A DNA stretch of 5,210 nt, taken from assembly GCA_903892365.1 (NCBI GenBank), contig CAITIF010000360.1, forward strand, positions 1 through 5,210. Reading direction: 5' to 3'. Position numbers and translations under genes: made by a program. The notes under the pieces were generated by a model. It worked only from the letters and a program-made list of their open reading frames with translations, was not told where the DNA came from and made no database searches. Shown in pieces: positions 1 to 5,210 of this stretch. The stretch is from an uncultured Pirellula sp. (GTDB lineage Bacteria > Planctomycetota > Planctomycetia > Pirellulales > Pirellulaceae). Positions within the stretch are counted from its first letter, which is position 1. The number at the start of each line of letters is the position of its first letter.

Positions 1-1807
1 ATCGGTAAAAAACCCATTGGTCGTTATTGATCTGCACGCGATACGCTTCGGCTACCTCGCGAGGAACGATCTGTAGCTCTTCGGCAATCGTTAGCTGCCG
101 CCATGTGTACGATTGGTTCTTCGCTGCGCCCCGCAACGACATCACAAGCGGGCTGTAAAGAGTCTTCGCGTTAGCACTGCACTGAACTGAAAGAGTCGAA
201 TCGCTGAAGGTGAGTTTGCCATGACTGGGGGAACGTCGCCATTCTGGTATTGCGACCGGCAGCAGCAAAGCCACCGTCGTGTCCTCCACACCGGAACGCA
301 ACAGTTTCCCTTCGTTCGTTTTCGACTCAGGTTCAAAGCGAATATCATCCGTTGCTGTCCAGGTGGATTGCAGGGACCACTCCTCTGGCTTTTCAGCGAT
401 CAAGGCGTCGGCAAAGAAAACGATCCCTTCGTCTCGCATCAGCATGATCTGCCGCTGGATTTTGCAGACATCTTCGACACCACATTCCAGTTCAAGATAG
501 TCCACATCGTCGTCGGAGAACCAACAGACTTCTTGCCACGAGACATCCAACTGGATCGGTGTCTTGTTGCGAGTGACTTGGACATCCCAATCGCCCGATA
601 AAATTCGTTGGCCATCTTCGCCCATAACATCAAGCCAAATCACGTCGCTCGAAAAATCAACCGCGACACGATTGCCTTGATCTCGCCATGAGCGTCGCAT
701 GGTTACGATCGAGCTCTTCTCCCAATAATGGCTGTGCTTGGGAAGCGATACATCCAAGGTCGATTCTTTACGAAGCTTGGTTGATTTCTCGCCCAAGGAC
801 TTCCCGATGCGATCAGGCAGCGCACAAGACGTTGCCAATCGAAGCTTCTTGTTTTGGCCGGCAAGATGATTGATCGCGACCCAAAAATCCTCATCGCATA
901 GCGTGTCGTCTCGATCAAACAACAACTGCCGCCCTTCAGCGTCACAAAGAGCCAGAGTTGCTAACGCAAGTTTGCCCAGAGCTTTTCGCTGGGGTGGGTA
1001 CCACTTTCTCGCCCCTAATGCATCCGCAGACCAACGGCACCGAACGATGCATGCAAGCAGTGCACGTAGATTCTGCCCTCCACGCTCCAAGAACGGTTGC
1101 GAAGAATCCGACGAATCCTCCAGCATCAAGGCGATGCGATTCAGTGTCTCACTAACGATTCGGTCTTTGCCTCCCAAATGTGACAATTGCTTCGCCAACG
1201 CAAGAGGTACTTCGCAGGACCAAACGATCCATGGAAAAATTCCATCGACAGGTCCTTGAGCCCATGCGCGATCGACTTGTGTCAAAGCACATTGAAGAAC
1301 TTCCAGCCACAGTGCAGGCGGAATGTCGCGACCGACCTCGGGCAATGCGTGGATCCAGCCTGCACAAGCCAACGCGACGTAGGGGTCATGGCCTGATTTG
1401 GGAAGTTGGGTGGAAATCCACTTACCAATCTTCGTGGAGGCGGCGACCTTTTGGGCGGACACCGTATCGTCGAGAGCAATTCGCGACTTGGTTTTCGTGC
1501 GGCTGGCGGGGGCGGAAGAAGCGTCGCCACCGAACGACTCGACAAGGTCGTTCAGAAATTCTTGATGATGGATGTTTTCGACTTCCCAGACTCCGGTGCC
1601 CCAGAGCATCGCCCTAAGATACTCTTCGGCAGGAACTTTCGAAGCTCGCTGTTTCGCTTGCGATTCGCGAACCGGCAAGGAAGACTGCAAAAGGGCGACG
1701 TTTTCGGCGCACAGTTGCTGAAGCCATTTGCTTGCTGAGACTTCGGCGTCCGGGGTGTCGGATTTTTTTAGCTGTCTAGCACGATGTTTGGGCTTAACCC
1801 AGTCCAT
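1..1807 (-). CDS. Large protein, possibly heparinase II/III-like (3' end outside window)
   Basis: The minus strand is open from an ATG at 1807 to the window edge: 602 codons and no stop, so the C-terminus is missing. An in-frame TGA lies about 15 codons upstream; a GTG five codons upstream (1822-1820) is the only other start noted. A weak purine stretch (GAGAGA) precedes the ATG. No signal peptide or membrane segment is visible, so the part seen looks cytoplasmic. Residues 1-340 are rich in predicted helix, with Trp/Leu/Ala-rich stretches at 139-210 and 243-320. From about 350 the sequence turns beta-rich: SWRDQGNRVAVDF (373-385), SWQEVCWFSDDDVDYLELE (423-441) and RQIMLMRDEGIVFFADALI (452-470). 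Helices followed by a beta-sandwich with a Trp/Asp-rich strand and an RQI...AD segment recall the C-terminal region of heparinase II/III-type proteins. That is recognition from memory, with no catalytic residues identified. The reading frame is secure; the function is a weak guess, and 'conserved planctomycete hypothetical' is the safe label. Confidence 0.85.
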   Translation of the reverse strand, partial: MDWVKPKHRARQLKKSDTPDAEVSASKWLQQLCAENVALLQSSLPVRESQAKQRASKVPAEEYLRAMLWGTGVWEVENIHHQEFLNDLVESFGGDASSAPASRTKTKSRIALDDTVSAQKVAASTKIGKWISTQLPKSGHDPYVALACAGWIHALPEVGRDIPPALWLEVLQCALTQVDRAWAQGPVDGIFPWIVWSCEVPLALAKQLSHLGGKDRIVSETLNRIALMLEDSSDSSQPFLERGGQNLRALLACIVRCRWSADALGARKWYPPQRKALGKLALATLALCDAEGRQLLFDRDDTLCDEDFWVAINHLAGQNKKLRLATSCALPDRIGKSLGEKSTKLRKESTLDVSLPKHSHYWEKSSIVTMRRSWRDQGNRVAVDFSSDVIWLDVMGEDGQRILSGDWDVQVTRNKTPIQLDVSWQEVCWFSDDDVDYLELECGVEDVCKIQRQIMLMRDEGIVFFADALIAEKPEEWSLQSTWTATDDIRFEPESKTNEGKLLRSGVEDTTVALLLPVAIPEWRRSPSHGKLTFSDSTLSVQCSANAKTLYSPLVMSLRGAAKNQSYTWRQLTIAEELQIVPREVAEAYRVQINNDQWVFYR

Positions 1808-2101
1808 AGGTCTCTCGTCCACGTTTGCGTTTAAAGATAAGATTGCAAGTCAAATTGAGGTAAGCAAACGGGCGATCTGCGTTCCATCAACTGAAGGCCA
1901 ATTGTTGTTCCAGATTTTCAAGTTGCAAGCACCTACGAGAGTTTATTGAAAACACTTTTTTATCTTCCAGAAAATTTGGTTTTAGGTATGGACATTCGAC
2001 TCGGTAGCCTCTCCAACAATGCGAACCGGTGCGCTCTTGCGTTTACGGGAAACGAGCGATCTAAAAGCAGCAGTAAGACGCCTAGGTACTGAATCGGGCC
2101 A

Positions 2102-2159
2102 CAGATCCAATCCACGCCCAAACAGGATAACTCGTGTTGGATCTGGCTACAGATCCAGC
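2102..2159. repeat. Three-copy inverted/direct repeat with alternative hairpins
   Basis: CAGATCCAA (2102-2110) is the exact reverse complement of TTGGATCTG (2137-2145), which also pairs with CAGATCCAG (2150-2158). The second pairing extends to a 10-base-pair stem, GTTGGATCTG/CAGATCCAGC with one G-T wobble and a four-base loop GCTA (2136-2159). ACAGATCCA is repeated directly at 2101-2109 and 2149-2157, 48 bases apart. The central copy can pair with either flank but not both. No T-run follows, so it does not look like an intrinsic terminator. It lies 112 bases before the YdjY-domain gene and could be a regulator binding site or a leader RNA structure; which one cannot be told from sequence. Confidence 0.65.
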
Positions 2160-2256
2160 TATCATTGCGTTAGAATTTGGCTTGGGCCTTGTTGCCGTAT
2201 CCACTGCGATTTGGCTTAGCGTGCTTGGGTATCGAGTGCTGGAAATCAACTCAATT

Positions 2257-2262
2257 GGAGGG
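2257..2262 (+). promoter_or_regulatory. Ribosome binding site of the YdjY-domain gene
   Basis: GGAGGG lies eight bases upstream of the ATG at 2271 and closely matches the anti-Shine-Dalgarno sequence. It is the only strong site of this kind before any gene in the window. It decides the start: the in-frame ATG at 2319 (Met17), which would give a shorter and more conventional signal peptide, has no comparable site. Confidence 0.75.
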
Positions 2263-2270
2263 AACGGAAA

Positions 2271-3155
2271 ATGAATCGAGTGCTTTGGAATGCGAGCAAC
2301 TGGCTTTCTGCTTTCGCTATGCCTTTTCGTGCATGCTTGATTTTCGTTGCATTGATTTCAATCTCTAGTTTGATTGCAGCCGATGCAGATGAAGAGGCGT
2401 TTTGGATGAGCCCGGAGGAACTGCGAAAGCGAGTCGACGACACTTTTGAACCACCCGCAGATTGCAAACCACTCCATCCGAAAAATCGCATCTGGATCAA
2501 TCGCGATGAACAGTTCGTGGTTTTGGACGGCTATATCGTTCAACGCGATGTTCAACTAGAACTTTTTGCCTGTCCCGCTGGAAGCAAGGAACACGAGGCC
2601 ATTGTGGCTGTAATCGCAAGAGCTCAATCGGTTCATGCGGGGCTTCTTGCGATTGGTGCGAAACCAGGAAAACCTGCTTCCTTCGACCCCTTTAAGCCTG
2701 CTTCGGGAACGACCATTCGCGTCTATGCATTGTGGTTGGATAACGATGGTAAGCCCAAAGCCACTCTCGCTCAAAACTGGATTCGACGGATCGATACCAA
2801 GAAGGCGATGACCTGGGATTGGGTATTTGCCGGCAGCCAGATGTACAAAGATGAAGAGGGTAAGACGCACTACCTAGGAGATAGCGGCGAACTGATTTCG
2901 GTATCCAACTTCACTACCTCGACGATGGATGTTGCCGTCCGAAGCGATCAAGCCAATTCTGCCCTGATGTTCGAGGGCTTTGCAGATCGAATCCCGCCTC
3001 GCAATTCCCCCGTCCGTTTGGTGCTTTCGCTTTCCAGCGATACTCCGTTTGGAACTGACCTATCCGAACCCAAAGACAAAGACAAAGAGCCGGCTTTTTT
3101 GACGGAAGAAGTGCCGGAAAGTGTCTTGAAGTGCTTGGAGCCTAAGAAGAAATAG
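2271..3155 (+). CDS. Exported YdjY-domain protein
   Basis: This 294-residue protein begins with a probable Sec signal: a long polar N-region with Arg20, a hydrophobic core at about 22-36 (CLIFVALISISSLIA), and an A-D-A motif at 37-39 for signal peptidase cleavage before Asp40. The mature part should therefore lie outside the cytoplasmic membrane. Residues 76-252 carry a pattern I associate with the YdjY domain: FVVLDGYIV (82-90), LELFACPAGSKEHEAIV (96-112), VHAGLLAIGAKPGKP (121-135), W170, WVFAGSQ (184-190) and ISVSNF (209-214). The C-terminal 30 residues are Lys/Glu/Asp/Pro-rich and end in PKKK. YdjY domains have no known biochemical function; many secreted planctomycete proteins carry one. 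The gene stands alone: the left neighbour diverges and the right one converges. The start at 2271 is fixed by the GGAGGG site. Family assignment is fairly secure; role unknown. Confidence 0.9.
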   Translation: MNRVLWNASNWLSAFAMPFRACLIFVALISISSLIAADADEEAFWMSPEELRKRVDDTFEPPADCKPLHPKNRIWINRDEQFVVLDGYIVQRDVQLELFACPAGSKEHEAIVAVIARAQSVHAGLLAIGAKPGKPASFDPFKPASGTTIRVYALWLDNDGKPKATLAQNWIRRIDTKKAMTWDWVFAGSQMYKDEEGKTHYLGDSGELISVSNFTTSTMDVAVRSDQANSALMFEGFADRIPPRNSPVRLVLSLSSDTPFGTDLSEPKDKDKEPAFLTEEVPESVLKCLEPKKK

Positions 3156-3334
3156 GTAACTTGAAGATGGGCTGCTTGGGGCAGTAGTATTTCTAGGTGC
3201 TCTTGCTCGTGCTCGTAAAAGCTCGTGCTCGTGCTCGTTCTCGTAAAAGCTCGAGCTCGAGTTGAAGTTGAAGTTCGAGTTGAAGTTGAAGTTGAAGTTG
3301 AAGTTGAAGTTTAGGGTGGGTTAGGCTGAGAGGG
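3156..3334. other. Convergent intergenic region, 179 bases
   Basis: Two genes end facing each other here, so the region should end transcription from both sides. Apart from the hexamer array at 3199-3308, it contains only a weak possible hairpin, CTGC/GCAG at about 3171-3184, with no proper T-run after it, and a G-rich stretch at 3314-3334. No classical intrinsic terminator is seen in either direction, which leaves Rho or the array itself as candidates for ending transcription. Confidence 0.6.
3199..3308. repeat. Degenerate hexanucleotide tandem array
   Basis: Seventeen six-base units lie in phase, interrupted by two AAAA insertions. In order they are GCTCTT, GCTCGT twice, AAAA, GCTCGT three times, TCTCGT, AAAA, GCTCGA twice, GTTGAA twice, GTTCGA, and GTTGAA five times. 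The first half is GCTCGT-type, the second GTTGAA-type, and GCTCGA and GTTCGA are intermediates between them. CTCGTAAAAGCTCG occurs at 3212-3225 and again 28 bases on at 3240-3253, so part of the array was duplicated as a larger block. CTCGAGCTCGAG (3250-3261) is a perfect palindrome. The array lies wholly between stop codons and encodes nothing. Slippage or uneven recombination is the likely origin. Confidence 0.95.
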
Positions 3335-4327
3335 TTAAGCCTGGGGCTGGCACCAAAAGCCGATCATGGCGATGGTTTCGGGAGAGAGTTTCAGTTCTAA
3401 GGCTCCTGCGGCTTCGCGGATTTGATCGGGGCGTTTCGCTCCTAGCAAAGCGACCGTGACGCCGGGGTTCGTCAATGACCACGCCGTTACCAATTGAGCC
3501 ACGGTGCATTGCAAATCGCTCGCCAGTGAACGAAGTTTGTCCAATAGGTCTTGGGCACGTTGCCACGCTTCGCCTTGAAAGATGGGATAAGTCAGCCGCC
3601 GGTCGTTTGGATCGAACTGGTGATCCCTTTTCAAGTTCCCGGACAGCAAGCCTTTCATCAAGATCCAATAGCAAACGAGCGAAACTTGGTGGCTGCTAGC
3701 AAACGGCTGAAGTTCCGCAACGCTTTCTTGCTGGAACATGTTGAAGTACGGCTGAATCGCGACCACGGGACAAACCTTTGCGAAGCGAGCCGCTTGTTGC
3801 GAGTCCACATTGGAGACAGCCGCATATCGAGCCAGTCCAGACTTGCAAATTTCTGCGATCGCGCCGGCCGAGTCTTCGATGGGGACATTGGGGTCTGGAG
3901 TATGCAAGTACATCACATCCACATAATCTGAACCAATGCGACGCACGCAAGCCTGGGCCTGAGCTTTCAGGCGTGAGGGAGATCCGTCTACCACACGTTT
4001 TTTTTGCTCGTCCCAGTGCGAACCAACTTTGTGAGCGATGATGGCCTGGTCGCGTCGATTTTGGAGTGCAATTCGAAGAATTTCATCGCTCCGACCATCG
4101 TAACCATAGGAAAAAGCGGTGTCGAAGAAATTGATGCCGCAGCCGAGGGCTTCTTGGACGGTCGCGATGGAATCTGCGTCCGAAATCCCGATCGACGTGA
4201 TTCCCGCCATGGGCCAGCAGCCCAGCCCAATTCGGCTTACTTTCAAATCGGAATTACCCAGCGAAACCCAGGATTCGCTCGTCGAATGGTTCAGGCTAGC
4301 GAGGGCGGGTTCTGGCGGAGTTGGCAT
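3335..4327 (-). CDS. Aldo/keto reductase
   Basis: This 330-residue protein is a probable NAD(P)H-dependent oxidoreductase of the aldo/keto reductase family (TIM barrel, cytoplasmic), reducing an unidentified aldehyde or ketone. The family start is LGNSDLKVSRIGLGCWPM (23-40). The catalytic tetrad is complete by position: Asp69 and Tyr74 in FFDTAFSYG, Lys100 in IIAHK, His142 in YLHTPDP. Cofactor and barrel positions include Ser172-Asn173 (AVSNVD), Gln192 (IQPYFNMF) and the C-terminal segment LLGAKRPDQIREAAGAL (294-310), which resembles the usual nucleotide phosphate-binding loop. Length is normal for the family, with about 20 extra polar residues at the N-terminus. The ATG at 4327 is the earliest possible, because an in-frame TAA sits two codons upstream. 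The preceding AAAGA is only a weak ribosome binding site. It diverges from sucB across 161 bases and converges on the YdjY-domain gene, so it appears to be transcribed alone. Substrate cannot be predicted. Confidence 0.95.
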   Translation of the reverse strand: MPTPPEPALASLNHSTSESWVSLGNSDLKVSRIGLGCWPMAGITSIGISDADSIATVQEALGCGINFFDTAFSYGYDGRSDEILRIALQNRRDQAIIAHKVGSHWDEQKKRVVDGSPSRLKAQAQACVRRIGSDYVDVMYLHTPDPNVPIEDSAGAIAEICKSGLARYAAVSNVDSQQAARFAKVCPVVAIQPYFNMFQQESVAELQPFASSHQVSLVCYWILMKGLLSGNLKRDHQFDPNDRRLTYPIFQGEAWQRAQDLLDKLRSLASDLQCTVAQLVTAWSLTNPGVTVALLGAKRPDQIREAAGALELKLSPETIAMIGFWCQPQA

Positions 4328-4357
4328 TCTTTATTTGACCGGATCTATCGTTAAAGT

Positions 4358-4381
4358 TTGGCATGGAAGATTCTTGGCATG
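4358..4381. repeat. Direct repeat TTGGCATG, two copies
   Basis: TTGGCATG occurs at 4358-4365 and 4374-4381, with start-to-start spacing of 16 bases. A third partial copy, TTGGCAT (4321-4327), overlaps the start codon of the reductase. On the minus strand these read CATGCCAA and fall in the reductase leader or promoter. They could be a regulator site or chance; no family is recognised. Confidence 0.45.
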
Positions 4382-4398
4382 CAGGTTGTTCAAGGCGG

Positions 4399-4427
4399 GT
4401 GACATTGTAGATCACTTGCTATATGCT
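4399..4427 (+). promoter_or_regulatory. Candidate sigma70-type promoter for sucB
   Basis: GTGACA (4399-4404) matches the -35 consensus at five of six positions. After a 17-base spacer comes TATGCT (4422-4427), matching the -10 consensus at four of six. Transcription would begin near 4434 and give a leader of about 55 bases. If correct, the in-frame ATG at 4423 lies inside the -10 box and cannot be the start of sucB, which agrees with the start chosen by protein similarity. Prediction only. Confidence 0.4.
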
Positions 4428-4434
4428 TTACTTG

Positions 4435-4448
4435 TCTGCAGATGCAGA
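4435..4448. promoter_or_regulatory. Palindrome at the predicted sucB transcription start
   Basis: TCTGCA (4435-4440) and TGCAGA (4443-4448) are perfect reverse complements separated by GA. The two-base gap is too short for a stable RNA hairpin, so a dimeric protein binding site on DNA is more likely. It sits directly downstream of the predicted start of transcription, a typical repressor position. No specific regulator is recognised, and chance is possible. Confidence 0.35.
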
Positions 4449-4488
4449 ACTGTTGCTTCATCAAGAACTCCCATTAGTATATCGTCAA

Positions 4489-5210
4489 ATGACCGACATT
4501 ATCGTTCCGTCCGTTGGGGAAAGCGTCTCCGAAGTTCAAATTGGCCAGTGGCTCAAGAAGGAAGGGGACTGGGTTGCTGCTGGGACGGACCTGGTGGATC
4601 TGGAAACGGAAAAGGCCTCTGTCCAGATTTCCGCTCCGGAAGACGGGGTGTTGGTCAAGATTCTAAAGCAGCGTGAGGAATTTGCCTCCGTAGGCGACGT
4701 TATCGCAACGTTCCAGCCCGCCGCTAAGCCTGCCGCCGCTCCAACAGTGGCTCAGCCTGTGGTTCCAGCAGAAGCCACGCCAAGCTCCGCCGGCTCTGCC
4801 ACTGCTTCGGAACCTGCTCGGGTCATGCCAGCGGCTCAGCGAATGTTGGACGATAACCAACTGGTAGCATCGCAAGTTGCACCGACCGGACCGGGCGGAC
4901 GCGTACTGAAGGAAGATGTCGCTCGATTTGTTTCTCAAACGGCAGCGGCCGCCGGTACGATTGTTTCCGGAGCCAGCGGGACGGTTGCGGCCGTCGCTGC
5001 GAATGTTAGCAAGGCGGTGACCAGCGTCGTCGCTCCGGCCGCCAAAACAGCCACTTCCGTTCCTTCGCAAGTCCTGCAACAAGGAACTGCCAACCGGGCG
5101 GAAGAAGTGAAGCCGATGAGCATGATTCGCCGAACGATCGCATCACGGCTCGTTCAGGCTCAGCACAATGCAGCGCTGTTAACCACTTTCAACGAAGTGG
5201 ACATGCAGCC
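4489..5210 (+). CDS. sucB: 2-oxoglutarate dehydrogenase E2, dihydrolipoyl succinyltransferase (3' end outside window)
   Basis: This is the first 240 residues of the E2 core of the 2-oxoglutarate dehydrogenase complex, which transfers succinyl groups from E1 through lipoyl-lysine to CoA in the TCA cycle. Residues 1-77 form the lipoyl domain (MTDIIVPSVGESVSE; lipoylated Lys42 in DLETEKAS). Residues 78-108 are an Ala/Pro-rich linker. Residues 109-147 are the peripheral subunit-binding domain, with TGPGGRVLKEDV at 133-144. A second linker of about 58 residues, rich in Ala, Val, Ser and Thr, follows, and the catalytic domain begins near 207 (KPMSMIRRTIASRL). LTTFNEVDMQ (231-240) is typical of succinyltransferases rather than pyruvate dehydrogenase E2, which supports sucB/odhB. 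The catalytic His-Asp motif lies beyond the edge. The ATG at 4489 fits the family N-terminus; the in-frame ATG at 4423 would add 22 unrelated residues. No clear ribosome binding site precedes it. sucA is not directly upstream; the divergent neighbour is the reductase. Confidence 0.95.
   Translation, partial: MTDIIVPSVGESVSEVQIGQWLKKEGDWVAAGTDLVDLETEKASVQISAPEDGVLVKILKQREEFASVGDVIATFQPAAKPAAAPTVAQPVVPAEATPSSAGSATASEPARVMPAAQRMLDDNQLVASQVAPTGPGGRVLKEDVARFVSQTAAAAGTIVSGASGTVAAVAANVSKAVTSVVAPAAKTATSVPSQVLQQGTANRAEEVKPMSMIRRTIASRLVQAQHNAALLTTFNEVDMQ

Larger units (their letters stand above)
1808..2270. other. Divergent intergenic region, 463 bases
   Basis: This gap separates two genes transcribed away from each other, so it should hold both promoters. 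Short open frames inside it (for example 2019-2219 on the plus strand) have Arg/Ser/Cys-rich compositions and no recognisable motif, and one runs through the inverted repeats; I do not regard them as genes. The stretch 1941-1985 is AT-rich and is a plausible location for the leftward promoter, but I could not find a convincing -35/-10 pair for either direction. ATTTGGCTT occurs twice at 2175-2183 and 2209-2217. The cluster of inverted repeats at 2102-2159 is listed separately. Confidence 0.6.

Noticed and set aside
221..1738. Several plus-strand open frames of 60-145 codons (for example 221-601, 870-1259, 1180-1617, 1406-1738)
   Set aside because: They all lie opposite the 602-codon minus-strand gene, overlap one another, are rich in Arg, Ser and Cys, and show no motif. 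They are shadows of that gene.
2019..2219. Plus-strand open frame of 66 codons in the intergenic region
   Set aside because: Arg/Ser/Cys-rich composition, no ribosome binding site that I can see, and it runs through the inverted-repeat cluster.
3199..3308. CRISPR array
   Set aside because: The repeat unit is six bases with no spacers and no cas genes nearby; it is simple tandem low-complexity DNA.
3311..3334. Possible G-quadruplex or telomere-like sequence (TTAGGGTGGGTTAGG)
   Set aside because: Only three runs of three Gs occur close together, with a long last loop; the telomere resemblance is coincidental in a bacterial context.
3323..3342. Possible terminator hairpin AGGCT/AGCCT at the end of the reductase gene
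   Set aside because: The stem is only five base pairs with a ten-base loop, overlaps the stop codon, and has no T-run on the reductase strand.
4423..4488. Upstream in-frame ATG that would lengthen sucB by 22 residues
   Set aside because: The extra residues do not match the family N-terminus, which begins at MTDIIVPSVGES, and this ATG lies inside the candidate -10 box.
4119..4676. Plus-strand open frame of 185 codons overlapping the reductase start and the start of sucB
   Set aside because: It overlaps two well-supported genes, one antisense and one in another frame, and has no recognisable domain.

Overview
The window looks like chromosomal DNA of a planctomycete, most plausibly of the Pirellulaceae. 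The reasons are a secreted YdjY-domain protein of the kind common in that group, moderate G+C, mostly weak Shine-Dalgarno signals, and widely spaced genes with hexanucleotide low-complexity DNA between them. This assignment is inferred from style, not from a marker gene. No RNA gene, CRISPR array, insertion sequence or phage gene was seen.

Layout: (1) Positions 1-1807, minus strand, hold one long gene that runs off the left edge (602 codons visible). It has a helical N-terminal half and a beta-rich C-terminal half that recalls the heparinase II/III beta-sandwich region. (2) Positions 1808-2270 are a 463-base divergent intergenic region with a compact set of three copies of one 8-9 base element that can form two mutually exclusive hairpins. 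(3) Positions 2271-3155, plus strand, encode an exported YdjY-domain protein with a strong ribosome binding site. (4) Positions 3156-3334 separate two convergent genes and contain a 110-base in-phase hexamer array that drifts from GCTCGT to GTTGAA units. (5) Positions 3335-4327, minus strand, encode an aldo/keto reductase with a complete catalytic tetrad. (6) Positions 4328-4488 are a divergent control region with a good sigma70-type promoter candidate, a palindrome just after the predicted transcription start, and short direct repeats. (7) From 4489 to the right edge, plus strand, lies the first part of the E2 component of 2-oxoglutarate dehydrogenase (sucB/odhB), cut off early in its catalytic domain.

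The genes do not form an obvious pathway. sucB is central metabolism (TCA cycle) and appears to start its own transcription unit, without sucA directly upstream. The reductase is divergent from it and could share the control region. The exported YdjY protein and the large left-hand gene are also divergent. I found no convincing new defence, mobile or biosynthetic system; the points most worth a second look are the hexamer array, the alternative-hairpin element, the unrecognised large protein and the long second linker of the E2 protein.
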